DNA from: Akkermansiaceae bacterium
GTDB lineage: Bacteria > Verrucomicrobiota > Verrucomicrobiia > Verrucomicrobiales > Akkermansiaceae
NCBI GenBank assembly: GCA_025354565.1
Contig: JANXMQ010000090.1
Coordinates: forward strand, 29,281 to 93,280
Direction of reading: 5' to 3'
DNA: 64,000 nucleotides
The notes under the pieces are model-generated. The model was not told the DNA's origin, ran no database searches, and worked only from the letters and a program-made list of their open reading frames with translations. Below, one piece after another: positions 26,046-34,241 of this stretch (the first letter of the stretch is position 1; each line of letters starts with the position of its first letter). Both the position numbers and the translations under genes were made by a program.

Positions 26046-26077
26046 TGCTTCCGCCAGGGCCATTCCTGACGGAAGCA
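26046..26077 (+). terminator. Hairpin directly after the DUF3150 gene
   Basis: TGCTTCCG (26046-26053) pairs with CGGAAGCA (26070-26077), with AGG/CCT inside. No T-run, so terminator or mRNA-stabilising stem. The 26078-26416 stretch beyond it shows no gene I trust. Confidence 0.55.
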
Positions 26078-26416
26078 CCTAAATCATGACATGTTTTCCG
26101 TCCCAGTCCGTTCATGATGTGAACATGCCCACAATGGTTGCTATACCTGTGCCAGATACATTGTTTCTTCACTCCAAGAATCTCCCAGCCTTGGAACAGC
26201 GCAGTCGATTTCTGCTGGCGTTGAAATACTTTGAACTCGGTGAACTGACACGATCCCTTTCTCCTAACACGCCACTACCCTCACTCATCAAGCCAAATTC
26301 ATCACCACCAGCACTCTTTTAAACCACCACTACTCCCACTTCCCGCAACTCTACCAAAACCATCTCCTCAGCCAAAATCCCCACTCAACACGCCAATCCA
26401 TCACCTGAATCCGCAG

Positions 26417-26449
26417 CAAGAGCGGCCTGTTTCATACGGGCCGCTCTTG
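26417..26449 (+). terminator. Strong hairpin upstream of the DUF1257 operon
   Basis: CAAGAGCGGCC (26417-26427) pairs with GGCCGCTCTTG (26439-26449), 11 bp with no mismatch, then TTG-CATC and an A/C-rich leader to the next gene. Confidence 0.65.
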
Positions 26450-26502
26450 TTGCATCTCTCCCCTAATAACCATTAACAAATAACCTCTAACTCAACAAAA
26501 AA

Positions 26503-26892
26503 TTGTCACACTTCACCACCATCCAGACCCAGATCCGCGATCTTGATGCCCTTAATGACGCCTGCGTCGAAATGGACCTCAAGCTTGTCGACAACGCCAA
26601 CTGCCGTGGCTACGCAGGCACCACCCGCCAGGCACCCCACGTCATCCAGCTCAAAGGCCCCTACGACATTGCAGTAGATCCTTCCCCGGATAACGACGGC
26701 ACCTATGGCCTAACCACCGACTGGTGGGACGGGCACGCTGCTAAGGAAGTCGGCATCGGCTACGGCCGCTTGCTGCAATCCTACGGCATCCACAAAACCA
26801 TCCGCGAGGCTCGTTCACGCGGACTGCGCACCACCCGCAGACAGGAAGCCGATGGCTCAATCCTGCTGACATTAGAAGGAGGTTCGCTGTGA
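26503..26892 (+). CDS. DUF1257 (Ycf35-like) protein
   Basis: 129 residues with a TTG start (TTG TCA CAC TTC: M S H F, the conserved start of this family). Seen: SHFTTIQTQIRDLDALNDAC, ANCRGYAG, YGLTTDWWDGHAAKEVG and a C-terminal LTLEGG. The family includes Ycf35, a plastid and cyanobacterial protein of unknown function, often coded next to Ycf46-type AAA proteins, as here (27400). Start overlaps a leader without Shine-Dalgarno. Stop overlaps the next start by 4 bases. Confidence 0.85.
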   Translation: MSHFTTIQTQIRDLDALNDACVEMDLKLVDNANCRGYAGTTRQAPHVIQLKGPYDIAVDPSPDNDGTYGLTTDWWDGHAAKEVGIGYGRLLQSYGIHKTIREARSRGLRTTRRQEADGSILLTLEGGSL

Positions 26893-27095
26893 GCCGCCGC
26901 ATTCATGTCCGCATCTCGCCTATTGGAGAAATTACCGTTGAGGCTGAAGGGTTCCAAGGCAAAGGCTGCGAGGCCGCTACCAAGGCCATTGAAGACGCTC
27001 TCGGTAAACCCCGTGAGCGCACCCGCAAACCCGATTTCTGGCGGCAGTCCCAACGCCACCAGAACCAACAACAACTCGGCGAAGGAGATTCATAA
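26889..27095 (+). CDS. DUF2997-family small protein
   Basis: 68 residues with a GTG start in a GTGA overlap. The start SRRIHVRISPIGEITVEAEGFQGKGCEAATKAIEDALG is the short beta-beta-helix core of DUF2997, typically coded right after DUF1257. The tail is Gln/Asn-rich. No activity known; the fixed gene order suggests a complex with DUF1257 and the AAA protein. Confidence 0.8.
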   Translation: MSRRIHVRISPIGEITVEAEGFQGKGCEAATKAIEDALGKPRERTRKPDFWRQSQRHQNQQQLGEGDS

Positions 27096-27099
27096 AACC

Positions 27100-27387
27100 A
27101 TGAACCAAACCCTTCGCTTCAACCCCGGCGGTCACATCGACTGCCTTTACACAGAAGCGATTAATCTTCGTGCGCTCGGGAGACTTACCGTCTTCCGGGC
27201 CACGGACATCCGCTTCTGTGAACGCACCCAACTCTGGAAGGTCCGCTGCGCCTCCACCGGCAAGCTCCTTCACTGCGACCCATCGCGCGAGGCTTGTCTG
27301 ATCTGGGAACGCGAAAATCTCGGTCCGCCCAACCCGGCCGCGCAGAGATCCGCGATAACATTGCCGAACCTGAAAACTAAAAACTAA
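27100..27387 (+). CDS. Hypothetical protein of the DUF1257 operon
   Basis: 95 residues from MNQTLRFNPGG. Beta-rich N-terminus (HIDCLYTEAINLRALGRLTVFRATDIRF) and CERTQLWKVRCASTGK, with three Cys spread in the middle. It follows DUF2997 by 4 bases and precedes the AAA gene by 12, so it belongs to the module. Similar small proteins sit at this position in related clusters as far as I recall; no family name can be given. Confidence 0.65.
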   Translation: MNQTLRFNPGGHIDCLYTEAINLRALGRLTVFRATDIRFCERTQLWKVRCASTGKLLHCDPSREACLIWERENLGPPNPAAQRSAITLPNLKTKN

Positions 27388-27399
27388 CAAACATAAACA

Positions 27400-28920
27400 A
27401 TGCAAAATCAACTCACCACCTATCTATCAGCAGGCTATCCCGGCCTCGCAGTCGTCAGTTCCGAAGAAGCTCGTGCTGAATCCGAAATCGCTTCTGTCTG
27501 CACATCCCTCAACCGCCGCCTTCACGCTTGGTCGTCCAGTGAGGGCTTGGCCGATACCAAGGAAGGCCATGTCACTGCCTGCCCTGATCCGTTGGACGCC
27601 CTCCAACTCCTCGACGGCATGTTTGCGGCCGACAGCCCGCGCCACGTCGTGCTGTTCCGCGACCTCCAACTCCACATGGACCAAAGCGATCCGATGCTCG
27701 TGCGGCGGATCAAAGACATCCTGCGAATCGCCAAAACCAACGGTCACTCTATCATCCTGCTGGGTTGCCGTCTAAAACTCCCGCCCGAACTTGAACATGA
27801 AATCACGCATGTCGATTTTAGCCTGCCAGACAACAACCAACTGGGCGTAGTTTTGGACGGCATACTCAAATCCGCCAAGCTCAAGGCACCCCACGAAGCC
27901 ATCCGGGAAGCCGCATTGCAAAGCGCACTTGGTCTAACAACCACCGAGGCGGAAAACGCGTTTGCCCTGTCAATCATCGAAACCAAGGGCATCGACCACA
28001 AGATCGTCGCTCGCGAGAAAGCACGCACACTCAAGCGCAGTGGTCTAGTTGAGGTTGTAGAGGCTTCTACGGGTCTTGGAGACATCGGCGGACTCGATCA
28101 CCTTAAAGAGTGGCTGTTGCGGCGTGGAGGGGCCTTCAGTGCCTTCGCCAAAGCCTATGGCCTACCAGCGCCGAAAGGTCTGCTGATAGTCGGCATCCCT
28201 GGCACCGGCAAATCGCTAACCGCAAAAGCCACCGCCGGAGCATTCGGCCTTCCGTTACTCCGTCTCGACATGGGACGCGTCTTCGGCGGCATCGTCGGCC
28301 AAAGTGAATCCAACCTGCGATCCGTCATCCAAACCGCCGAGGCCATCGCGCCCTGTGTCTTATGGATCGACGAAATCGAAAAGGGCTTCAGTGGCTCTCA
28401 AAGCAGCGGCAGCACCGATGGAGGAACCTCCTCACGCGTGTTCGGGAGTTTCCTTTCTTGGATGCAGGAGAAGGAAAAACCCGTGTTCGTGGTGGCAACG
28501 GCGAACGATGTTTCAAAACTCCCACCTGAGTTTTTGCGCAAAGGGCGCTTCGATGAATTGTTTTTCGTCGATTTGCCCGATGTCCAAGAGCGCACACAGA
28601 TTTGGGACATCCTCATCAAGCGTCATGGTCGCAAGGCCAAGGACTTCGATACCGTGGCATTGTCCCGCGCTTGCGAGCAATTCACCGGTGCCGAGATCGA
28701 GGCAGTGTTCATTGATGCCCTGCATGAAGGATTTGCCGATGGCCGCGAACCCAAGGCCAAGGACATCCTTACGGCCATCACGAATACCGTGCCACTGGCC
28801 CAACTGATGGACGGTCAGATCGCCGCCCTGCGCCACTGGGCGAAAGGCCGCGCGCGTGAAGCTGCCGGACGCGCTACGCCTGCACCGCGCAACTCCCGCC
28901 GGATAGCGGAAGCGAATTGA
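27400..28920 (+). CDS. Ycf46-like AAA ATPase
   Basis: 506 residues. An N-terminal alpha/beta region (residues 1-220) with LDGMFAADSPRHVVLFRDLQLHM and a DLPDxxQ-type motif precedes a AAA core: Walker A GIPGTGKS (265-272), Walker B VLWIDEIEKGF (about 320), sensor 1 VATANDVS, and the arginine finger region LRKGRFDELFF. This is the layout of Ycf46-type single AAA proteins. Such ATPases remodel protein or nucleic-acid complexes; their specific target is not known. With DUF1257, DUF2997 and the 95-aa protein it forms a four-gene operon. Confidence 0.88.
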   Translation: MQNQLTTYLSAGYPGLAVVSSEEARAESEIASVCTSLNRRLHAWSSSEGLADTKEGHVTACPDPLDALQLLDGMFAADSPRHVVLFRDLQLHMDQSDPMLVRRIKDILRIAKTNGHSIILLGCRLKLPPELEHEITHVDFSLPDNNQLGVVLDGILKSAKLKAPHEAIREAALQSALGLTTTEAENAFALSIIETKGIDHKIVAREKARTLKRSGLVEVVEASTGLGDIGGLDHLKEWLLRRGGAFSAFAKAYGLPAPKGLLIVGIPGTGKSLTAKATAGAFGLPLLRLDMGRVFGGIVGQSESNLRSVIQTAEAIAPCVLWIDEIEKGFSGSQSSGSTDGGTSSRVFGSFLSWMQEKEKPVFVVATANDVSKLPPEFLRKGRFDELFFVDLPDVQERTQIWDILIKRHGRKAKDFDTVALSRACEQFTGAEIEAVFIDALHEGFADGREPKAKDILTAITNTVPLAQLMDGQIAALRHWAKGRAREAAGRATPAPRNSRRIAEAN

Positions 28921-28922
28921 GT

Positions 28923-29216
28923 CTATTGTCGCCGCAATCCGAATCGCGGGTTGCGGCGATGATGCCGGACGACCATCACCTTGATGCCCCAAGGCTTCTC
29001 TTCGTAGAGAAAATGATAGGGAAAATCCGGCAGATTTGCCCTCCGGACGGTTTCACTGAGAGGTGGAAAATGCCTTGGATTGGCAAGGGCCTTAGCCACA
29101 GTGCTCAATAGGGCGGAGAAAAATCGATTTGCCAGATGCGGGCCAGCCTCAACCTCGTAATGATCAATAATCTGCCTGACGTCCGCAGCGGCAGATCGGT
29201 GGTAAATCACCTTCAT
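28923..29216 (-). CDS. RelE/ParE-family toxin
   Basis: 97 residues, of usual length. The fold is shown by KVIYHRSAAADVRQIIDHY at the start, RFFSALLSTVAKALANPRHFP in the middle and PYHFLYEEKPWGIKVMVVRHHRRNP at the end, as in ParE/RelE mRNA interferase- or gyrase-type toxins. The toxin start overlaps the antitoxin stop by 4 bases (TCAT). Opposite strand to the module around it. Confidence 0.88.
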   Translation of the reverse strand: MKVIYHRSAAADVRQIIDHYEVEAGPHLANRFFSALLSTVAKALANPRHFPPLSETVRRANLPDFPYHFLYEEKPWGIKVMVVRHHRRNPRFGLRRQ

Positions 29217-29431
29217 GCAGGACGGCCGACCGCTTTGAGAAATTCATCCTGAGTGAGGCACGCGGACGGGTCGTTGTCCATTTCCTCAGACCGTCGGAGT
29301 GCCTCCGCAAGTCCCTCGTCATCCTCGACCAGCACCCCAGGCAGCGAATCAAGTAAATCCGCTGCAAGCTTGGCCCTGGCCGATTCTGGAAGCCTGAATG
29401 CCAAGGTTTCAATTTCTGCGAGCGTGACCAT
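29213..29431 (-). CDS. Addiction-module antitoxin (ParE/RelE partner)
   Basis: 72 residues from MVTLAEIETLAFRLPESARAKLAADLLDSLPG, the core of the TIGR02574-type addiction module component. A longer frame upstream is only a chance extension. Acidic C-terminus (VEDDEGLAEALRRSEEMDNDP) would wrap the toxin. Coded before the toxin and coupled to it; probable stabilisation function for the island. Confidence 0.85.
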   Translation of the reverse strand: MVTLAEIETLAFRLPESARAKLAADLLDSLPGVLVEDDEGLAEALRRSEEMDNDPSACLTQDEFLKAVGRPA

Positions 29432-29542
29432 GCCCAAACAGTAATCCGGGTTGTCCGCCCGATCAAGCCGCTTTGTTTTGTGGCACCAAACACACTCACC
29501 GCAAGCGTTCCCTCCCCCCGAATACGCCCGCCTATAAACAGG

Positions 29543-29574
29543 CCACCAAGGAGACAAAGCACTCTCCGTGGTGG
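29543..29574 (+). promoter_or_regulatory. Hairpin in the leader of the 29612 gene
   Basis: CCACCA-A-GGAGA (29543-29554) pairs with TCTCC-G-TGGTGG (29563-29574), one mismatch. It is 37 bases before the start codon, in the same position as the hairpins ahead of the DUF3150, DUF1257 and ligase genes. Confidence 0.5.
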
Positions 29575-29611
29575 ACCGTTCCTTTTCCCTAACAAACAAC
29601 CCCATCAAATC

Positions 29612-30037
29612 ATGGCCAACTACTACGCAACCGCGCGAAGCAATTACTTCGCAGTCAAGGATGAAACCGCATTCCGCGAATGGGCGGCACGGCTTGGACT
29701 GCATATTCTCGAACCCACACACCGCGACAAGGTGGCCGATGGCATCCCCAGATACGGAATCACACCCGGCGATGGAGATGGCAGCGGATGGCCGACCATG
29801 CGATATAACGAGGAAACTGACGATTACGACGACACCGACGTATCCGAGCAACTTTCGGCTCATCTTGCAAATGACGAAGTGGCAATTCTCATGGAAGTGG
29901 GAAACGAGAAGCTGAGATATGTAAGCGGTTCCGCCGTGGCCGTGAACAACCAAGGCAAATCCGTATTCCATAATCTCGGCACCATCTACCAAAAAGCCCG
30001 ACGTCTGGGCAAGAACATCACCTTGGCAGAATACTGA
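29612..30037 (+). CDS. Hypothetical acidic protein, 141 aa
   Basis: Starts MANYYATARSNYFAVKDETAF after an A/C-rich leader without Shine-Dalgarno. Asp/Glu-rich in the middle (YNEETDDYDDTDVSEQL), with a C-terminal beta-rich part. Similar proteins appear in conjugative and phage-like elements next to DUF1257-type genes as I recall; no function is known. It is bounded by hairpins on both sides. Confidence 0.65.
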   Translation: MANYYATARSNYFAVKDETAFREWAARLGLHILEPTHRDKVADGIPRYGITPGDGDGSGWPTMRYNEETDDYDDTDVSEQLSAHLANDEVAILMEVGNEKLRYVSGSAVAVNNQGKSVFHNLGTIYQKARRLGKNITLAEY

Positions 30038-30068
30038 ATGTTCCGTCATCCGGCATCCCAACCTCACG

Positions 30069-30100
30069 CCGCCATGAACCCTTCGGGATCTTCATGGCGG
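30069..30100 (+). terminator. Hairpin with UUCG-type loop
   Basis: CCGCCATGAA (30069-30078) pairs with TTCATGGCGG (30091-30100), with C-TTCG-G inside and a T-rich stretch behind. Terminator for the 29612 gene and upstream element of the ligase leader. Confidence 0.7.
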
Positions 30101-30182
30101 CATTTTCCTTTTCTGACCCAGCGTCACACGACGTCCGGTCTCTCCCTAACCTGAACACTGAAAACTGAAAACTAGCAAACTT

Positions 30183-31259
30183 ATGACTCCCATCCAATCC
30201 ACCTCCCTCCACTACCACGAAGGCAACTCCGATAAAGTCTATCAAGCCGCCATCGCGCCGAAGGACGACGGCTACATTGTCACCTTCGCCTATGGCCGTC
30301 GAGGAAACACACTCAACATCGGAGTAAAAAACGAAACTCCCGTGCCGCTCGAAACCGCGACCATGCTCTACAATAAGCTCGTCGCATCAAAAGTCGCTAA
30401 AGGCTATCAACCTGACGGCCAATCCGCCAAACCCTACCAGCAATCCGGCGACGAGGGACGCGACAGTGGAATACGCTGCCAGCTCCTGAACCCGGTTGAC
30501 GAAAGCGAACTCACCCGACTGCTCGCCGACAGACGGTATTGCCTTCAGGAGAAACACGATGGACGACGCCTCATGGTCCACAAACATGGCAATGAAATAA
30601 TCGGCATCAACCGCCGAGGACTTATCATCGCGATTCCTGATCCGATCCGTGAAGCAGTAAAGCAAATCCCATTCGACTCCCTAATAGATGGCGAGGTTGT
30701 AGGCGAGGTTTACCACGCCTTTGATTTACTCGTGCTAAAGGGTGAGAATATTCGTGAACGCCGATACATTGACCGTTGTGTGGCCTTGATGAGAATTCTT
30801 CCCCCCAAGCAAAAAGCCATTCGCCCCGTCCGCACGATTCTTCCAGCACACGACAAGGCACGGGTTTTAGAGGAACTCCGCCAAGCCAACCGCGAAGGAG
30901 TCGTCTTCAAGGATACAGAGGCACCTTTCAACGTCGGTCGTCCCAACTCCGGTGGCACGCAGTTGAAATACAAGTTCGTCGAGACCGCGTCATTTATCGT
31001 CACCGCCCGCAATGCGAAGCGGAGTGTCACCCTCGGCCTGTTCGATGGCATTGAGCTGGTATCTGCCGGCAATGTCACCATCCCGCCCAACCATGAGGTT
31101 CCAGCCCAGGGCGATGTGGTGGAGTGCCGCTATCTCTACGCATTTCGCGAAAGTGGCTCGATCTACCAGCCTGTCTATCTCGGAAAGCGTTGTGACATCC
31201 CGGCCAGCGATTGCACTACGGACCAGCTCAAATACAAATCTGAGGCACAAGCCGCTTGA
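30183..31259 (+). CDS. WGR domain-ATP-dependent DNA ligase fusion
   Basis: 358 residues. Residues 1-75 are a WGR domain (SLHYHEGNSDKVYQA, FAYGRRGNTLN with YGRRG for WGRxG), a DNA- or end-binding module known from PARPs. Residues 95-350 form a nucleotidyltransferase ligase: motif I KHDGRR with Lys124 as AMP acceptor, IDGEVV, EGVVFKD, and LKYKFVETASFIV as motif V. The C-terminal OB part is short. Predicted to seal nicks using ATP, perhaps recruited by the WGR domain. Comes after a hairpin and an A-rich leader (GAAAACTGAAAACTAGC). Confidence 0.88.
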   Translation: MTPIQSTSLHYHEGNSDKVYQAAIAPKDDGYIVTFAYGRRGNTLNIGVKNETPVPLETATMLYNKLVASKVAKGYQPDGQSAKPYQQSGDEGRDSGIRCQLLNPVDESELTRLLADRRYCLQEKHDGRRLMVHKHGNEIIGINRRGLIIAIPDPIREAVKQIPFDSLIDGEVVGEVYHAFDLLVLKGENIRERRYIDRCVALMRILPPKQKAIRPVRTILPAHDKARVLEELRQANREGVVFKDTEAPFNVGRPNSGGTQLKYKFVETASFIVTARNAKRSVTLGLFDGIELVSAGNVTIPPNHEVPAQGDVVECRYLYAFRESGSIYQPVYLGKRCDIPASDCTTDQLKYKSEAQAA

Positions 31260-31332
31260 TCCATCTCGGTAAGGCACCGCCTGAGGCAAGCCCGGTCGCA
31301 CGAAACTCAAAGCGCAGACCGGGGGAACACGG

Positions 31333-31377
31333 GCCGTCATGGAGCATCGTTTGGTGTTCCATGGCGGCTCACTTTTT
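31333..31377 (+). terminator. Terminator after the WGR-ligase gene
   Basis: GCCGTCATGGA (31333-31343) pairs with TCCATGGCGGC (31358-31368) with one G-T pair, followed by ACTTTTT. Confidence 0.75.
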
Positions 31378-31438
31378 ATTAGATGGATCTCTCTAAATTT
31401 TTTATTCGATTGGGCTAAAAAAATCAAATGTGCCAATA

Positions 31439-32815
31439 TTATGGATAGCTCCTGCGCATTTGTCGTCTAGCAACACCGTCCTCCATTCCATCTACAGCAG
31501 CTCTAAAATGATAAAATTCATTTCCTGACAAACTATTTCTGACTATAAGCTCTACCGCTTCATTGCTAACGTCTCTGTCAACTTCTAGGCCAATAGAATA
31601 TGCACCCTTATAATAATAATAATCCGAATCTTTTGACTCAACTTGGCTTGGATGACTATCTTGGTAAGATTGTTGACTTGAAAAATCGGATTGAGGTTGT
31701 GCAACAAAAGATTGTGAACTTCCAAAAAAACCAATCACAAAAATAATGATAACGTAGGCTGCGGCAAATTTGATCATATTGCTCTGCTTATTCCAGAGAA
31801 GCATCTCGGAGTTAGTAATGACGTCAGGAATTATTTCATTGGTGGTTGTATTAGACTCACAAGAATCACGTATTAGCCATACAAAGATCCAAATTGAAAC
31901 AAAATTAGCCGCGACTGCAAGTATCCAGATGTTGCATATAATATCGTAAATTCCATGTAAGAAACCAGTGGACATTGAAATAAGAACAATAATCATTACA
32001 AGTTCCTTCGTTGGCCTAATTTTTCTCAATTCCTCTCTGCATTTCCAGATCAATATGGATACGATACCTGTCCATATTGCATGGAGCGAAATACAAGCAA
32101 ACCATCGCGTTACCAGGCCAGCATATAAAGGATGAAAAGAACTTGGGTTATAACACTTCAACGCTTCGCCAATTCCGAATCCCAGACCAGAAAAAATGCC
32201 GACCACAACCAACTCCTTGGCAAGGTTGAATTCATTCTTATCTTCAAGTGGTGTCGCGCCCCTCAATACTCGGAGAAAAAAAACGACAGGCAAAATCTTG
32301 GTCAATTCCTCAAAAAGACCGACTCCGAAAATAAAGCCAAGAATATGGTGAAATATTCCGACAGACTCAGGTTGAAATGCCCCTTCATATAGCCAACCAA
32401 TAACCCATGATAAGACACTACTAATAATGCCATATTTATTATGAGGACCATACATCTTGAAGTGTTGCAATTGGCTCAGTCCTATGCTTTGAATGGAAAA
32501 AAGTAAAATTAATCCTATGATCGAAGTGAATATAAATGTTAGACCGCCGATTTTTATCAAGTTGGATGTCAAGAGTGCTTTGTTCGGTCTTACGGCCACC
32601 AAAAAACACCACAACACCAATGGGAGAGACAGGGGAAGCAGAATTACTTCGATCCCGTTATTGAAAAAAAAACGATCAGGTAGAATTGTAGGAACAACCC
32701 AGCCCAAGCCGAGGACACAAAATAGAAGTGGTAGAATTCGTCGTTTGCCAGGGGTTAATAGCATTTCGGTAGGCATTGGATTATCTGGGTCATACGTGTT
32801 AGTAGAGGTTGGCAT
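31439..32815 (-). CDS. PrsW-family intramembrane protease-like protein
   Basis: 458 residues, AT-rich gene. Eight or so membrane segments. The family's active-site motifs are seen: FEELTKILPVVFF (EE), GFGIGEALKCYNP (Glu), SLHAIWTGIVSILIW (His) and GFLHGIYDI (His). Known PrsW cuts membrane-bound anti-sigma factors inside the membrane. The C-terminal 100 residues after the last helix are polar with a Tyr-rich stretch (DSDYYYYKG), not part of the usual core. Last gene of the four-gene minus-strand cassette; a membrane neighbour (GYF/FGE or Sel1 protein) is the natural candidate substrate. Confidence 0.82.
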   Translation of the reverse strand: MPTSTNTYDPDNPMPTEMLLTPGKRRILPLLFCVLGLGWVVPTILPDRFFFNNGIEVILLPLSLPLVLWCFLVAVRPNKALLTSNLIKIGGLTFIFTSIIGLILLFSIQSIGLSQLQHFKMYGPHNKYGIISSVLSWVIGWLYEGAFQPESVGIFHHILGFIFGVGLFEELTKILPVVFFLRVLRGATPLEDKNEFNLAKELVVVGIFSGLGFGIGEALKCYNPSSFHPLYAGLVTRWFACISLHAIWTGIVSILIWKCREELRKIRPTKELVMIIVLISMSTGFLHGIYDIICNIWILAVAANFVSIWIFVWLIRDSCESNTTTNEIIPDVITNSEMLLWNKQSNMIKFAAAYVIIIFVIGFFGSSQSFVAQPQSDFSSQQSYQDSHPSQVESKDSDYYYYKGAYSIGLEVDRDVSNEAVELIVRNSLSGNEFYHFRAAVDGMEDGVARRQMRRSYP

Positions 32816-32855
32816 TGCGATTATTTAAAAAATTATTCAATCACATTGGTTTGAA

Positions 32856-33035
32856 TCACTTGTCCTCTAGCAAACCCTTTTTGACTCGAACTGTTGCATC
32901 ATTAAGTCCCGCGACAGCTTCAGCGTTATCGTATCTGTGCGGGTCTGATTCAGAAGTGTAAGCACCTGTTGCCGTGTAATGTGAGCCGCTCCCACCTGAA
33001 AGTGGTTGGGTAGAGCCTTTGGGAGTTTTGTCCAT
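32856..33035 (-). CDS. Small acidic hypothetical protein, 59 aa
   Basis: Starts MDKTPKGSTQPLSGG and ends KKGLLEDK; Gly/Ser/Thr-rich N-terminus, helical C-terminus (NAEAVAGLNDATVRVKKGLLEDK). No membrane segment or known domain. It is in an operon position: 9 bases after the FGE-like gene stop and 40 before the PrsW start, all on the minus strand. Not recognised, but the reading frame and spacing support a real gene. Confidence 0.6.
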   Translation of the reverse strand: MDKTPKGSTQPLSGGSGSHYTATGAYTSESDPHRYDNAEAVAGLNDATVRVKKGLLEDK

Positions 33036-33044
33036 TTTGGCAAA

Positions 33045-34241
33045 TCAGTTAAGGGGGCGGAGAACTGGGCGAAAGCCTAAGTCAAATGAATATCCAGTCC
33101 GATCTCCATTTTGTCGGCAGGCTGCACGATTGTCCTTTGCAGGGAACACCCAACTGCCACCTCGTAATATTCCCTCAGAGCCTTCAGAAGCTCCAAATGG
33201 ATCGGTAGTGGTGTCATTTGAGTCATCTTCCTTATACCACCCCGCACACCATTCGCGCACATTCCCGTGCATATCAAAAAGTCCCCAGGCGTTTGGTTTC
33301 TTCTGACCGACTGGATTAGTGTGGTGCCCACTATTTCTATCATACCAACCTACAACATTAAGTTTTTCACATTCGCCATGCTCTACGTCTATATCATGTC
33401 CGTTGTTAAGAGAGGTGCGCGTTCCTGCACGGCAAGCATACTCCCATTCCGCTTCTGTTGGCAAAGAGTAAGTCCAGCCGTCGGGGAGGCGTCCGGCAGC
33501 ACGTGCAGTCTTAGACAGCTCCTCACACCACTTATTTGCTTCTTGCCAGTCCATTCGCTCTGCTGGAAGACTTGATCCTTTGTATGCGCTTAAAGGTTCA
33601 CCATGTCCATGTGCCACTTGCTCCCAATTCCATAAAATTTTATTATCACCAATTGCGGGGGGGCGCCATGTCGTATCCTCTCCTCCCCCAGCCAGCCATT
33701 GGGCTTGCGTCGTTTCCGTCTTCGCCATCCAGAATCCATTCAATATTTTCACATGGTGTTGTTTTTCAGATTGTTCATGGCCTAATTCCTCGGGCGGACT
33801 TCCCATCTCAAACTCGCCAGGAGGAATCCAGCACATAACGATGTTTACATTCGGAGCAATCTCAAAAGACCTCTCCTGTCCAGCCATTAATTTAGCAGAT
33901 CGGTTTATTCCGCATTTGGAAAATGAAAAGACGGTAACAACTACCGTCGACAGGACTATAATATACATTGATTTTGAATTGATTATACTTTTCCCATTAA
34001 TTTTTTTTGATTTCATCTGTTTGCCAGCGATTTGATTAGCATGGTTCGGTGACTTTTCAGGATTTAATGCTATTACACTTCTTGCGCCATTGATAGACTT
34101 GCTTAGCAGCTTCTGATTAAGTGGCTTTTTTGATATTTTTGACGGTGCCGTCTTTACAAACACCTCCTCGTAGGTCCGCCAGGCTTGGTCTCCTTCATTT
34201 GCAAAAAGACTCGCCGGGCCTAGAATTCCCGCGCTCACCAT
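33045..34241 (-). CDS. Membrane FGE/SUMF1-fold protein (C-type lectin-like), with 5' frameshifted GYF domain
   Basis: The open frame gives 398 residues. Its N-terminus (MVSAGILGPASLFANEGDQAWRTYEEV) is the second half of a GYF_2 (DUF4339) domain, whose first half lies in another frame upstream (34242-34315). A membrane helix follows (SMYIIVLSTVVVTVFSF, about residue 92-108), then an FGE-sulfatase domain: WIPPGEFEMGSPPEE, TETTQAQW, LPTEAEWEYACRAGT, GLFDMHGNVREWCAGWY, RGGSW, GFRPVL. The active-site CxxxxC of true formylglycine-generating enzymes is missing, so a binding or structural role is likelier than catalysis. Follows the Sel1 gene and precedes the 59-aa and PrsW genes. Confidence 0.85.
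   Translation of the reverse strand: MVSAGILGPASLFANEGDQAWRTYEEVFVKTAPSKISKKPLNQKLLSKSINGARSVIALNPEKSPNHANQIAGKQMKSKKINGKSIINSKSMYIIVLSTVVVTVFSFSKCGINRSAKLMAGQERSFEIAPNVNIVMCWIPPGEFEMGSPPEELGHEQSEKQHHVKILNGFWMAKTETTQAQWLAGGGEDTTWRPPAIGDNKILWNWEQVAHGHGEPLSAYKGSSLPAERMDWQEANKWCEELSKTARAAGRLPDGWTYSLPTEAEWEYACRAGTRTSLNNGHDIDVEHGECEKLNVVGWYDRNSGHHTNPVGQKKPNAWGLFDMHGNVREWCAGWYKEDDSNDTTTDPFGASEGSEGILRGGSWVFPAKDNRAACRQNGDRTGYSFDLGFRPVLRPLN

Noticed and set aside
26086..26322. 78-codon frame after the DUF3150 gene
   Set aside because: Pro/Ser-rich without motif or ribosome site, lying between two strong hairpins; taken as untranslated.
29432..30067. Upstream extension of the antitoxin frame to 284 codons
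   Set aside because: It runs through the coding sequence of the 29612 gene on the other strand; the TIGR02574-like protein begins at 29431.
33045..34241. True formylglycine-generating enzyme
   Set aside because: The active-site CxxxxC is absent and no sulfatase gene is nearby; only the fold is shared.
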